Below, one piece after another: positions 26,306-35,779 of a stretch of DNA of 64,000 nt. The first letter of the stretch is position 1. Each line of letters starts with the position of its first letter. The position numbers were made by a program, and so were the translations under genes. The stretch is from an uncultured Bacilli bacterium (GTDB taxonomy: Bacteria > Bacillota_I > Bacilli_A > RF39 > UBA660): the NCBI GenBank assembly GCA_934098735.1, contig CAKOOS010000001.1:161988-225987 (forward strand), given 5' to 3'. The notes beneath the pieces were generated by a model that worked only from the letters and a program-made list of their open reading frames with translations, did no database searches and was not told the DNA's origin.

Positions 26306-28045
26306 ATGAATACAGATTATACTTTAAAAAATATTGGAGAACAAATAAAACTAGATGGTTGGGTTTCAAAAGTTAGAAATCTTGGCGGAGTAATTTTTAT
26401 TGACTTAAGAGATAGATCTGGAATAATACAATTAGTAGTAAGACCAGAGTCTTCATGTTATGATTTAGCTTGTACTTTGGGAAAAGAATATGTAATTGAA
26501 GTAGAAGGAGTAGTATCTAAAAGAGAGAGCATTAATAAGAATTTAGCTACTGGCGAAATAGAAGTAATTGTAGATAAAATATTATTACTTAATAAGTCTT
26601 TAGAAATTCCTTTTGAAATAAGTGATACCACAACTGCTTTAGAAGATACAAGACTTAAATATCGTTATCTAGATTTAAGAAGAAGTACTTTAGCTAATAA
26701 TCTTCTTGTAAGACATAAAATAACGATGGCTATTAGAAACTTTTTAGATAAAGAAAGATTTATTGAAGTTGAAACACCAGTATTGTGTAAGAGTACTCCG
26801 GAAGGTGCTAGAGATTATTTAGTTCCATCTAGAGTTAATAAAGGAAAATTTTATGCGTTACCTCAATCTCCTCAGTTGTTTAAACAATTGCTGATGGTTG
26901 GAGGTATCATGAGATATTTTCAAATAGCTAAATGTTTTCGTGATGAAGACTTAAGGGCTGATCGTCAACCAGAATTCACACAAGTTGATATAGAAATGAG
27001 CTTTGTTCAAGAAGATGATGTAATGAATATGGCAGAAAAATTAATAGCTCATGTTTTTAAAGAAGTAAAAAATATAGATATAACTTTACCTCTTCAAAGA
27101 ATGAAATACGATGATGCTATTAAATATTATGGATCTGACAAACCAGATTTAAGATACGATATGAAAATCAATGATATAACTAATATATTTAAAGAAACTA
27201 GTGTTGAATTTATAGCAAATTCAATTAAAAATGGCGGAATTGTTAATGCAATTATAGTTAAAAATAGTGCAGATAAATATTCAAGAAAAGATATAGATAA
27301 ACTTACACTTTATGTTAAAAATTATAAAGCAAGTGGACTTGCGTTTTTGAAGTATGAAGATGAGCTTACTGGATCTATTGCTAAAGTGTTAAGTGATGCT
27401 GAAAAAAATTCTATAATTTTTGAACTTAATTTAGAAAAAAATGACTTATTATTAATTGTTACAGATAAAGAAAAAATTGTAAAAACTGCCCTTGGTGCTT
27501 TAAGAATTAAAATAGCTCATGATTTAGGTTTAGTAAATAATAATGAATATAAAATGTTATGGGTTACAGATTTTCCATCTTTTGAGTGGAGTGATGAAGA
27601 AAATAGATATATGGCTATGCATCATCCGTTTACAGCTCCGAAAGATGAAGATATAGATAAACTTCTTACAGATAAAGCCCATTGCTATTCAAAAGCCTAT
27701 GATATTGTTATAAATGGATATGAAGCTGGTGGCGGATCTATAAGAATTCATGATGAAAAAGTTCAAGAAAAGATGTTTGCAGCTTTGGAACTTACACCTA
27801 AGCAAGTTAGAGAAAAATTTGGATTCTTTGTTGATGCTTTAAAATATGGGACACCTCCCCATGGTGGACTTGCTTTTGGACTTGATCGTTTAACAATGCT
27901 TTTACTTGGAACAGATAATATTAGAGATGTTATTGCATTTCCAAAAACAGCTAGTGCAAGTGATCTAATGAGTGAAGCACCGAATGTTGTAACAGAAAGC
28001 CAGTTAAAAGAATTAGGAATAAAAATTGATGTTAAAGAAAACTAA
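26306..28045 (+). CDS. aspS: Aspartyl-tRNA synthetase
   Basis: 579 residues, a bacterial-type class II AspRS: N-terminal OB-fold anticodon-binding domain, class II motifs (motif 2 around [19 protein letters not shown]), a GAD insertion domain (about 280-420), and motif 3 at [12 protein letters not shown]. It charges tRNA-Asp; as the organism also has gatCAB and asnS nearby, discriminating versus non-discriminating status cannot be read directly. The start is ATG 26306 after AAAGGAAG. Regulated by the T-box leader. Confidence 0.97.
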   Translation: MNTDYTLKNIGEQIKLDGWVSKVRNLGGVIFIDLRDRSGIIQLVVRPESSCYDLACTLGKEYVIEVEGVVSKRESINKNLATGEIEVIVDKILLLNKSLEIPFEISDTTTALEDTRLKYRYLDLRRSTLANNLLVRHKITMAIRNFLDKERFIEVETPVLCKSTPEGARDYLVPSRVNKGKFYALPQSPQLFKQLLMVGGIMRYFQIAKCFRDEDLRADRQPEFTQVDIEMSFVQEDDVMNMAEKLIAHVFKEVKNIDITLPLQRMKYDDAIKYYGSDKPDLRYDMKINDITNIFKETSVEFIANSIKNGGIVNAIIVKNSADKYSRKDIDKLTLYVKNYKASGLAFLKYEDELTGSIAKVLSDAEKNSIIFELNLEKNDLLLIVTDKEKIVKTALGALRIKIAHDLGLVNNNEYKMLWVTDFPSFEWSDEENRYMAMHHPFTAPKDEDIDKLLTDKAHCYSKAYDIVINGYEAGGGSIRIHDEKVQEKMFAALELTPKQVREKFGFFVDALKYGTPPHGGLAFGLDRLTMLLLGTDNIRDVIAFPKTASASDLMSEAPNVVTESQLKELGIKIDVKEN

Positions 28046-28754
28046 ATTTGAAAATATATCAGATAAATGTACTTTTTTTCACTTTACTGAAAGATGTAAT
28101 TTAGAATCAATTTCTAAAAATGGTTTAATTTCTCAGATTGGTAAGCATTCTGTATCAATTGAAGAAAATCCTAAAATCTTTTTTGCAGAAGGCTGTGCAA
28201 ACGTTTTAAAATTAAACGATGTATGGTTAAAATGGCTAATGAATAGAATGTTTGGCTTTTATAGTCTTAGTAGATCTTTAGAAGGCAATTCTTTAAAATT
28301 TAATCTTTTAAAATGGCAAAACGAATATCTTTCTAAAGCTTATAAAACCGATGAAAAAAAGAAAAAGATTCTTTTTGAAAAAATGTATAAACAAATGGAT
28401 AAAAAAGTATTCTTGGTTTTAAATTTAACTGTTAATGAAGATTATGATTTAAATGATACGGATGAAGTTAAGGCGAGATTTTTTCCAAATAAGAATTCTT
28501 TAGATTATCTGTTTTTTAAGGAAATGTATGGAAACTATAGTGATATGGATACAATAGTTATGGAAAGATGGAATATGCATACCTTAAAAAATATAAATAT
28601 AAAACCGCAAAATATTACTATATTGGAGGTTAATGGTAGTGATAATGCATTAGATATTTTGATTTTCTTTTATGATAAGTTTAAAGATCAAAAATATGAT
28701 TTATTAGATGATTTTATAAAATATGCCAAAGAATATAAGATAAATAGCAATTAG
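28029..28754 (+). CDS. Unknown protein; N-terminus resembles ADP-ribosyltransferase-like folds
   Basis: About 241 residues with no confident family. The N-terminal pattern [20 protein letters not shown], followed by PKIFFAEG, resembles the HxT...NLxSIxxxGL start seen in DarT/Tpt1-like ADP-ribosyltransferase folds, but catalytic residues cannot be assigned and the match may be coincidental. The rest is mixed helix and strand with aromatic-rich segments; there is no signal or membrane helix. The ATG at 28029 overlaps aspS by 17 bp, so it is likely translated with aspS and under T-box control. A terminator follows it. Confidence 0.7.
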   Translation: MLKKTKFENISDKCTFFHFTERCNLESISKNGLISQIGKHSVSIEENPKIFFAEGCANVLKLNDVWLKWLMNRMFGFYSLSRSLEGNSLKFNLLKWQNEYLSKAYKTDEKKKKILFEKMYKQMDKKVFLVLNLTVNEDYDLNDTDEVKARFFPNKNSLDYLFFKEMYGNYSDMDTIVMERWNMHTLKNINIKPQNITILEVNGSDNALDILIFFYDKFKDQKYDLLDDFIKYAKEYKINSN

Positions 28755-28768
28755 CTATTTTCTTTTTA
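28742..28768 (+). terminator. Terminator after the aspS unit
   Basis: AAATAGC (28742-28748) pairs with GCTATTT (28754-28760) around AATTA, followed by a T-rich tract. Confidence 0.7.
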
Positions 28769-28813
28769 TAATATTTTATGATAAAATAGATAAGAAAAAA
28801 GGAAAGTGATTTT

Positions 28814-30064
28814 ATGATAACAAAACCAAAAGGAACGTATGATTTACTTGGTGATGATGCTAAAATTTATACTTATTTAAGTAATTTTGCTAGTGAATTT
28901 TTTAGTTTTTATAATTATGATTTTATAAGAACTCCGATTTTTGAAGCAACTGATTTATATCATAGAAGTGTTGGCGAACAAACTGACATAGTAAGTAAAG
29001 AAACTTATGATTTTAAAGATCGCGGTGATAGATCTATTACTTTAAGACCAGAAGGTACGGCAGGAGTTGTAAGAAGCTTTATTGAAAATAAACTTTATGG
29101 TAATAGAAATGATGCAATTAAGCTTTATTATAATGGCACAATGTATAGATATGAACGCCCTCAATCAGGAAGAAATAGAGAATTTACTCAAATTGGTGCT
29201 GAAGTATTTAATTCTAATGAAGTTATACTTGATGCTGAAGTAATCAGTATGGGATATTATTACTTAAAAAATGTGGGCATTGACGATGTTACTGTAGTTA
29301 TTAATAGCTTGGGTGATAAAGAAAGCCGATTAAACTATACTAAAGCTTTAGTAGATTATTTAAAACCTAATATTAATTTACTTTGTGAAGATTGTCAAAG
29401 AAGACTAAATACAAATCCACTTAGAATACTTGATTGTAAAGTTGATGCCGATTCAGATATTTTAAAAAATGCTCCTAAAATAGGTGATTATCTAAGTGAA
29501 AGTAGTACTAAGAGATTTAACAGCGTAAAACAAATGCTAACTATTTTAGATGTTGATTTTGAAATAGATAATAATGTTGTTAGAGGACTTGATTATTATG
29601 ATGAAAATGTTTGGGAATATAAAACAAGTGAAGGAATTACTTTAGGTGGTGGAGGTAGATACAACGGATTAGTTAGTAGTTTAAATGGACCTGATACGCC
29701 AGCTATAGGATTTGCGCTTGGGGTTGAAAGAATTATTTTAGAACTAAAGAAAAGCTTAAAAGAAAATATTCTTAATAAGGTAATAGATGCTTATATTTTA
29801 TGTGTTTCAGAAGAAGAAAAATTACAAGCTTTGAAATTAGCACAAGAATTACGTCTTAATAATATAATTGTTGATATTAATTCAAATAATTTAAGTTTGA
29901 AATCACAATTTAAAATAGCGGATAATCTTAAAGCAAAATTTTTAATTATATTAAATGAAGAAGATTTGAAAAAAGGATTAATTAATATAAAAGACAATGC
30001 AACTAAAGAAGAATTTAAAATAGATGAATATGAAATAGTTGATTGGCTTTTAGGAAATATATAA
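28814..30064 (+). CDS. hisS: Histidyl-tRNA synthetase
   Basis: 416 residues, class II HisRS: motif 1 region at the N-terminus, motif 2 TLRPEGTAGVVR, the HisA signature RGLDYYDENVWEYK and LGGGGRYNGL, motif 3 TPAIGFALGVERI, and a C-terminal anticodon-binding domain. Full length. GGAAAGTGA precedes the ATG. asnS follows 13 bp downstream, and no T-box was found upstream of hisS. Confidence 0.97.
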   Translation: MITKPKGTYDLLGDDAKIYTYLSNFASEFFSFYNYDFIRTPIFEATDLYHRSVGEQTDIVSKETYDFKDRGDRSITLRPEGTAGVVRSFIENKLYGNRNDAIKLYYNGTMYRYERPQSGRNREFTQIGAEVFNSNEVILDAEVISMGYYYLKNVGIDDVTVVINSLGDKESRLNYTKALVDYLKPNINLLCEDCQRRLNTNPLRILDCKVDADSDILKNAPKIGDYLSESSTKRFNSVKQMLTILDVDFEIDNNVVRGLDYYDENVWEYKTSEGITLGGGGRYNGLVSSLNGPDTPAIGFALGVERIILELKKSLKENILNKVIDAYILCVSEEEKLQALKLAQELRLNNIIVDINSNNLSLKSQFKIADNLKAKFLIILNEEDLKKGLINIKDNATKEEFKIDEYEIVDWLLGNI

Positions 30065-30077
30065 AGGGAAGGTAATT

Positions 30078-31442
30078 ATGACAATAGAAGAAGTATTAAA
30101 AAATGCAGATAAATATGTAAATAAGGAAATAAAGATAAATGGTTGGATTAGAAATCATAGATCTCAAAAAGAATTTGGGTTTATAGATTTTAGTGATGGA
30201 ACATGTTTTAAACACATTCAAGTTGTTTATGATAATTTATTAGATAATTTTTCTGAAGTTTCTAAATATTTAGTAGGTACTACACTTGAAGTTACTGGAT
30301 TGTTAGTACCATCAAATGGAAATCAAGATTACGAATTAAAAGCAAGCAAAATTATATTGCTTGGAAATTGTCCTGAAGATTACCCAATACAACCAAAAAG
30401 ACATACAAGAGAATTTTTAAGAGAACAGGCTTATTTAAGACCTAGAACTAATGTTTTTCAAGCAGTTTTTAAAATTCGTTCGTTAGCAGCACAAGCTATA
30501 CATCGTTATTTTGGCGATAATGGTTATGTATATGTAAATACTCCAATACTTACTGCAAGTGATTGTGAAGGAGCTGGAGAAATGTTTCAGGTTACAACTC
30601 TTGATTTAGATAATATGAAGGGAAAAGCTGATTATAGTAAAGATTTTTTTGGAAAGAAAACTGGACTTACTGTATCTGGACAATTAGAAGCTGAAACTTT
30701 TGCAATGGCTTTTTCTAAAGTATATACTTTTGGGCCAACTTTTAGAGCAGAAAATTCTAATACAAAGACTCATATGTCTGAATTTTGGATGATTGAGCCA
30801 GAAATTGCATTTTGTGATTTAGAAGGTTTAATGGATATTGAAGAGAATATGCTAAAATATATAATAAAATATTGCTTAGAAAAGGGTAAAGATGAACTAG
30901 AGTTTTTAGATAAATTTGTTGAGGCTGGATTATTAGAGAAATTACAAAAATTAGTTAGTAGTAAATTTACTAGAATTAGTCATGAAGAAGTTATTAAAAT
31001 ATTAAAAGAAGCTCCAGTTGATTTTGAATTTACGCCCGAATATGGTGAAGATATTGCTAAAGAACATGAAAAATATATAACAGAATATTTTAATGGTCCT
31101 GTATTTATAACAAACTGGCCAAAAGATATCAAAGCATTTTATATGAAACAAAATGATGATGGTAAAACAGTAGCTGCTGTTGATCTTGAAATACCTGGAG
31201 TTGGTGAACTAATGGGTGGATCTCAAAGAGAAGAATCATACGAAAAATTGGTAGCTAGAATGAAAGAACTTGATATGGATGAATCAGAATTATACTGGTA
31301 TGTTAATTTAAGAAAATATGGTTCTTGCATTCATTCTGGATTTGGTTTGGGATTTGAAAGATTGATTATGTATATAACAGGAATGGAAAATATAAGGGAT
31401 GTTATTCCTTACTATAGAACACCTGGTAACTGTGAATTTTAA
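30078..31442 (+). CDS. asnS: Asparaginyl-tRNA synthetase
   Basis: 454 residues, class IIb. The N-terminal OB fold carries INGWIRNHRSQKEFGFIDFSDG, and motif 2 and 3 regions include TFGPTFRAENSNTKTHMSEFWMIEPE (shown in part) and GFGLGFERLIMYITG. It charges tRNA-Asn directly. Its coexistence with gatCAB suggests that GatCAB mainly makes Gln-tRNA-Gln here, which is an inference. It overlaps no gene and is part of the hisS-asnS-kinase unit. Confidence 0.96.
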   Translation: MTIEEVLKNADKYVNKEIKINGWIRNHRSQKEFGFIDFSDGTCFKHIQVVYDNLLDNFSEVSKYLVGTTLEVTGLLVPSNGNQDYELKASKIILLGNCPEDYPIQPKRHTREFLREQAYLRPRTNVFQAVFKIRSLAAQAIHRYFGDNGYVYVNTPILTASDCEGAGEMFQVTTLDLDNMKGKADYSKDFFGKKTGLTVSGQLEAETFAMAFSKVYTFGPTFRAENSNTKTHMSEFWMIEPEIAFCDLEGLMDIEENMLKYIIKYCLEKGKDELEFLDKFVEAGLLEKLQKLVSSKFTRISHEEVIKILKEAPVDFEFTPEYGEDIAKEHEKYITEYFNGPVFITNWPKDIKAFYMKQNDDGKTVAAVDLEIPGVGELMGGSQREESYEKLVARMKELDMDESELYWYVNLRKYGSCIHSGFGLGFERLIMYITGMENIRDVIPYYRTPGNCEF

Positions 31443-31451
31443 GGAGATAAT

Positions 31452-31997
31452 ATGGGTAGAATAATAGCGATTGTTGGCATGTGTGGTAGTGGAAAGTCTA
31501 TTGCAAGTGAAAAATTAGAAAAACTAGGATTTAAAAAAGTTTATTTTGGTGGAGTTACTTTTGATAAACTCAAAGAAGCTGGAATCGAAGCTAATCCTCA
31601 AAGCGAAAAAATGATGAGAGAAAAACTTAGAAGTGAATTAGGAATGGGAGCCTATGCAATAATACTTACTCCAAAAATTAAAGAGCTTGCTTTAAATAAT
31701 GATGTTGTTTTAGATGGCCTTTATTCTTGGGATGAACTTAAGCTTCTAAAAGATGCTTTTCCTAATCTTGTCGTTATTTCTATTGTAGCTGATAAAAAAT
31801 TAAGATATTCAAGATTAGGTTTAAGAAGTGTTAGACCATTTACGAAAGAAGAAGCTGTTGCTAGAGATATTGCAGAAATAGAAAATGTTGCTAAAGCTGG
31901 ACCTATTGCCTTTGCAGATTACTTTATTTTTAATAATTCTACCGTGGAAGACTTTTATGATAGATTGGATGAAATATTAAAAGCAATTGAAGCCTAG
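31452..31997 (+). CDS. P-loop nucleotide kinase-like protein (UPF0200-like)
   Basis: 181 residues: Walker A GMCGSGKS at residues 9-16, a YFGGVTFDKLKEAGIEANP lid-like segment, LRSELGMGAYA, Walker B-like VVLDGLYSWDELKLL, and RYSRLGLRSVRPFTKEEAVARDIAE with the arginines expected of a phosphate-binding lid. The order of blocks resembles the UPF0200/dephospho-CoA-kinase-like group best known from archaea. The substrate is unknown. It follows asnS by 9 bp and ends in a terminator. Confidence 0.7.
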   Translation: MGRIIAIVGMCGSGKSIASEKLEKLGFKKVYFGGVTFDKLKEAGIEANPQSEKMMREKLRSELGMGAYAIILTPKIKELALNNDVVLDGLYSWDELKLLKDAFPNLVVISIVADKKLRYSRLGLRSVRPFTKEEAVARDIAEIENVAKAGPIAFADYFIFNNSTVEDFYDRLDEILKAIEA

Positions 31998-32014
31998 AAT
32001 ACTAGGTTTTTTTA
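31993..32014 (+). terminator. Terminator of the hisS-asnS-kinase unit
   Basis: CCTAG-AATA-CTAGG (31993-32006) followed by seven T; the hairpin includes the last codons of the kinase gene. Confidence 0.8.
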
Positions 32015-32059
32015 CTTAAATTTGCAATATGAATTAAAATAAAAAAGGAGATTTTGATT

Positions 32060-32356
32060 ATGAATAAATTTACAAAAGAAATGGTTGATGACTATGCTGA
32101 CAAGTTACTTATTGGGTTAACTAAAGAAGAAAATGAACTTGTTTTAAAAGAATTTGATGTAATAGAAAAAAATATGGAAATAATTGCTAATTATCCTGAC
32201 ATAGATAAAGTAGAACCAATGGTTCATGCTTTAGATGATTTTGATTATGAATTAAGAGAAGATGAAGCTCTTGAAAGCGTTGAAATTGATGAGTTACTAA
32301 AAAATTGTGATCGATATGATGGCAGAGAAATTGAAGTTCCAAAGGTGGTAGGATAA
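32060..32356 (+). CDS. gatC: Asp/Glu-tRNA amidotransferase subunit C
   Basis: 98 residues. GatC stabilises the GatA-GatB interface of the amidotransferase. Typical features are the N-terminal helix with a run of Leu and Glu residues, the YPDIDKVEPMVHALDD segment and a short C-terminal REIEVPKVV tail. ATG 32060 follows AAAGGAGAT with correct spacing; an in-frame TTG at 32054 is rejected. The stop overlaps the gatA start (TAATG). Confidence 0.9.
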   Translation: MNKFTKEMVDDYADKLLIGLTKEENELVLKEFDVIEKNMEIIANYPDIDKVEPMVHALDDFDYELREDEALESVEIDELLKNCDRYDGREIEVPKVVG

Positions 32357-33813
32357 TGACAGAATTAAATATTGTTAAATTACATGAAATGTTAAAAAAT
32401 GGAGAAATTACTAGTAATGAATTAATAAAAGAATCTTTAGAAAAATCTCATGAAATACAAAAAAAATGCAATGCTTTTGTAACAATAATAGATAATGCTA
32501 AAGAAAAAGAAATAACTGATGATTTGCTTTCTGGTATACCTTATGGAATTAAAGACAATTATTCTACGAAAGATATTTTATCTACTGGATCATCAAATAC
32601 TTTAAAAGATTATGTACCTTTTTTTGATGCTACTGCTGTTAGGAATTTAAAAAATCATGGAGCTGTAGCTGTAAATAAAACAGCTTTAGATGAATTTGGA
32701 ATGGGAGGAACTGGAACTACTGCTCATACTGGCGTAATAAAAAATCCTTGGGATACTGCAAGGATGTGTGCTGGATCATCTTCTGGTTCTGCTGCTGCTG
32801 TTGCAAGTGGTGTTTATCCCTTTGCTCTTGGAAGTGATACTGGTGATTCAATTCGTAAACCGGCAGCCTTTTGCGGAATTGTTGGCTATAAACCTACGTA
32901 TGGTATGATTTCAAGATATGGCCTTTTTCCTTTTGCGTCAAGTTTGGATCATTGTGGTGTGCTAACTAGATGTGTCGAAGATGCTGCGATTGTAGTAGAT
33001 GCTATGAAAGGAATTGATGAAAACGATCAAACTAGCTGGGATTCTAGTGATATTAATCTTTATAAAAGCTTAGATAAAAATGTTAAGGGTAAAAAAGTTT
33101 TTTACATTAAAGAAATAACTGATATTAATAATTATCCGAATGCTTCTGATGAGTTAAAAAAACATTTAAATATTTTTTATGAAACTTTGGAAAAATTAAA
33201 AAGTATAGGAGTTACAGTAGAGGAAGTATCAATTGATAAAAATTTATTAAAAACAATACCAAGTGTTTATGTTTGTTTGTCTTGTGCAGAAGCTACTAGT
33301 AATATGTCGAACTTAACTGGAATTATTTTTGGCCCACGTGGTGAAGGTGATAATGTTATGGAAATGATGAAAGATCATAGAACTAAAGGTTTTTCACCTC
33401 TTATAAAAAGAAGATTTGTTATTGGATCTTATGTACTTCAAAAAGAAAATCAAGAAAGATACTTTTTAAATGCTGCTAGAGTTAGAAGACTTATTGTAGA
33501 TAAATTTAAAGAATTATTTAATGAGTATGATGCTTTTATATTACCTGTTTCAACTGGGGTTGCTCCGTATTTAGATGGATCTAAAGATCAGTTAGAAATA
33601 AGTGATACTGATTTATTAGAAGAACATTTACAAATTGGTAATTTTGGTGGTTTTCCATCCATAACTTTGCCAAATGGTTTTATTGATAATTTGCCAGTTG
33701 GAGTAAATATAACAGGAAATTGTTTTAATGATGTTACAGTTTTAAATTTAGCTTATGCTTTGGAAAGTGAAATGAAGTATAAAAACATTATTGCTGGAGG
33801 TAAATATGAATAA
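32356..33813 (+). CDS. gatA: Asp/Glu-tRNA amidotransferase subunit A (amidase)
   Basis: 485 residues of the amidase-signature family. It releases ammonia from glutamine to convert Glu-tRNA-Gln or Asp-tRNA-Asn. The Ser-cisSer-Lys triad can be placed: Lys in GIKDNYSTKD, cis-Ser in CAGSSSGSAAAV and the nucleophile in GSDTGDSIRKPA. The residue just before the nucleophile is Asp where most bacterial GatA have Gly (GGSIR). The rest (FCGIVGYKPTYGMISRYGLFPFASSLD, shown in part) is canonical. gatC and gatB are contiguous and overlapping. Confidence 0.95.
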   Translation: MTELNIVKLHEMLKNGEITSNELIKESLEKSHEIQKKCNAFVTIIDNAKEKEITDDLLSGIPYGIKDNYSTKDILSTGSSNTLKDYVPFFDATAVRNLKNHGAVAVNKTALDEFGMGGTGTTAHTGVIKNPWDTARMCAGSSSGSAAAVASGVYPFALGSDTGDSIRKPAAFCGIVGYKPTYGMISRYGLFPFASSLDHCGVLTRCVEDAAIVVDAMKGIDENDQTSWDSSDINLYKSLDKNVKGKKVFYIKEITDINNYPNASDELKKHLNIFYETLEKLKSIGVTVEEVSIDKNLLKTIPSVYVCLSCAEATSNMSNLTGIIFGPRGEGDNVMEMMKDHRTKGFSPLIKRRFVIGSYVLQKENQERYFLNAARVRRLIVDKFKELFNEYDAFILPVSTGVAPYLDGSKDQLEISDTDLLEEHLQIGNFGGFPSITLPNGFIDNLPVGVNITGNCFNDVTVLNLAYALESEMKYKNIIAGGKYE

Positions 33814-35236
33814 ATATAAAGCAGTTATTGGCTTAGAGATGCATTGTGAAATTAAAAGTAATTCTAAAGTTTTCTCAAGTGCAAGAAATTCTTATAATGA
33901 ACTTGCTAATGACAATGTTAGACCCCTTGATATGGCATTTCCTGGTACTTTACCTGTTATTAATAAAGAATGTGTTAGAAAAGCTTTGATGATGTCACTT
34001 GTACTTGATTGCACGCAACCTGAATATATGTATTTTGATCGAAAAAATTATTATTATCCAGATTTACCAAAGGGATATCAAATTACTCAAATGCATGATC
34101 CGGTTGGTGTAAATGGAAAAATTATGATTGAATGTGATGGATATTCTAAAGAAGTTTTAATTCATGATATTCATTTAGAAGAAGATTCTGCATCTTTAGA
34201 TCATTATTCAGATGTGTCTTTAATTGATTATAATAGAGCTGGTGTTCCTTTACTTGAACTTGTTACAGAACCTTGTTTAAATTCAGCAGCTGAAGCTGTA
34301 GCATTTCTAGAAAATATACGAAGAATTTACCAATATTGTGATATTTCTGAAGCTGATACGAAAAAAGGCCAAATACGTTGTGATGTAAATGTTTCTATAA
34401 TGGATTATGATAGTGATATTTTGGGAACTAAAGTAGAAATTAAAAATGTTAATTCATTTGCTAATGTTTCCGAAGCAATAGAGTATGAAATTAAAAGACA
34501 AAGTGAATTAAAAGCTGCTGGTCGTTATGATGAAGTTGTTCAAGAAACACGTCGTTTTGATGAAGAAACTGGAACAACAATTCACATGAGAAACAAAGTT
34601 GATGCAATAGATTATAAATATTTTGTAGAACCAAATATTCCTAAATATAAAATTAATAAAGAATGGTTAGAAGAAATAAGAAAAACTATACCAATGCTTC
34701 CTAGAGAAAGAAAATATAAATATATTAATGAATATAATTTAAGCGAATATGATACAAATATAATAATTAAAGAAAAGGATTATGCTGATTATTTTGAAGA
34801 ATGCCTAAAACTAGGTATTGATAAAAAACTAGCTGCAAACTGGCTTACAGTACAAATTATCGCTTATTTAAATAAAAATGATATAACTTTAGAAGAATTT
34901 TTTCTAAAACCAAACTTGTTAAAACAAATTTTAGAGCCTTTAGAAAAAAATATTATTTCTAGTAAACAAGCTAAAGACATTTTCTTAAAGGCACTTGAAG
35001 AAGAAAAAGAACCTAGAACGTATATAAATGAAGATAATTTACAAATGTCTGATAAAGAAAAGCTAAATGATATAATTGATAATATAATAAATAGAAATGA
35101 AAAACAAGTTGAAGAATATAGAAATGGAAAAAGTAATTTATTTGACTTTTTTGTAGGCCAAGTAATGAAAGAAACAAAAGGCAAAGCTAATCCAGTTTTA
35201 ACAAAAGAAATATTAAGAAACAAGCTTGATAATTAA
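33806..35236 (+). CDS. gatB: Asp/Glu-tRNA amidotransferase subunit B
   Basis: 476 residues: the kinase-like cradle domain (KAVIGLEMHCEIKSNSKVFS, MAFPGTLPVIN, RKNYYYPDLPKGYQITQ and RAGVPLLELVTEP), a helical domain and the C-terminal YqeY-like tail (NPVLTKEILRNKL). GatB activates the acyl-tRNA with ATP and receives ammonia from GatA. ATG 33806 after GGAGGT is preferred to TTG 33791. It overlaps gatA by 8 bp. Confidence 0.97.
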   Translation: MNKYKAVIGLEMHCEIKSNSKVFSSARNSYNELANDNVRPLDMAFPGTLPVINKECVRKALMMSLVLDCTQPEYMYFDRKNYYYPDLPKGYQITQMHDPVGVNGKIMIECDGYSKEVLIHDIHLEEDSASLDHYSDVSLIDYNRAGVPLLELVTEPCLNSAAEAVAFLENIRRIYQYCDISEADTKKGQIRCDVNVSIMDYDSDILGTKVEIKNVNSFANVSEAIEYEIKRQSELKAAGRYDEVVQETRRFDEETGTTIHMRNKVDAIDYKYFVEPNIPKYKINKEWLEEIRKTIPMLPRERKYKYINEYNLSEYDTNIIIKEKDYADYFEECLKLGIDKKLAANWLTVQIIAYLNKNDITLEEFFLKPNLLKQILEPLEKNIISSKQAKDIFLKALEEEKEPRTYINEDNLQMSDKEKLNDIIDNIINRNEKQVEEYRNGKSNLFDFFVGQVMKETKGKANPVLTKEILRNKLDN

Positions 35237-35247
35237 GCTTGTTTTTT
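35219..35247 (+). terminator. Terminator of gatCAB
   Basis: AACAAGCTT (35219-35227) pairs with AAGCTTGTT (35235-35243), followed by T residues. The stem includes the last gatB codons. Confidence 0.85.
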
Positions 35248-35271
35248 GTATACTTATGATAGGTGATTTTG

Positions 35272-35724
35272 ATGAAAAAAAACATATTTTTAGCATTTGC
35301 TGTTATAGTCGTAGTTGTTGCTGCTGGCCTTTTAGGTCTTGCTGTGGGTGGCTTTTTTAATGAGCCAAAAGTAGTTGCTAATGGTATTATTATTTCTAAA
35401 AAGCCTTCGACAGATGATAAAAAACTTATATCTTCTTATGAAGAATATGATGAACTTTTAAAAAAATATGGAGCAAATGATGTGGTTCTTTTAACTAATA
35501 ACGATTTTTCAAATATGGATTATATAGTAGACTTTATAAATTATGAAAAAAATTTGAATATTAAAAATATTTCTTTAGATATAACTGATGATGGTGTTAA
35601 TATAACTTATGAAGTTAATAAAAAGCCGGGATCTAATAAAAAATATTTAATGTATTTTATTCCGGTTGAAAAAGGGATGCTTAGTGAAGTAAAAGTTAAT
35701 TCTCAAAAATTTGATGTAAAATAA
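35272..35724 (+). CDS. Single-TM protein of unknown function
   Basis: 150 residues: a short basic N-terminus, one strongly hydrophobic helix (about 6-26, AVIVVVVAAGLLGLAVGGFF) and an extracytoplasmic domain of mixed strand and helix (SYEEYDELLKKYG, then DITDDGVNITYEV). There is no lipobox cysteine and no recognisable domain. It looks like a membrane-anchored small domain. The ATG at 35272 follows AGGTGAT with suitable spacing; an in-frame GTG at 35263 is inside that site. It sits between the gatCAB terminator and the herA promoter. Confidence 0.65.
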   Translation: MKKNIFLAFAVIVVVVAAGLLGLAVGGFFNEPKVVANGIIISKKPSTDDKKLISSYEEYDELLKKYGANDVVLLTNNDFSNMDYIVDFINYEKNLNIKNISLDITDDGVNITYEVNKKPGSNKKYLMYFIPVEKGMLSEVKVNSQKFDVK

Positions 35725-35726
35725 CT

Positions 35727-35754
35727 TTTACTTTTTTTTTATGTTTGATATAAT
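35727..35754 (+). promoter_or_regulatory. Promoter of the HerA-type ATPase gene
   Basis: TTTACT (35727-35732), 16-bp spacer, TATAAT (35749-35754). It overlaps an in-frame upstream ATG at 35741, which excludes that start. Confidence 0.65.
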
Positions 35755-35779
35755 TAATATGATAATAAGGAGTGGTAAC

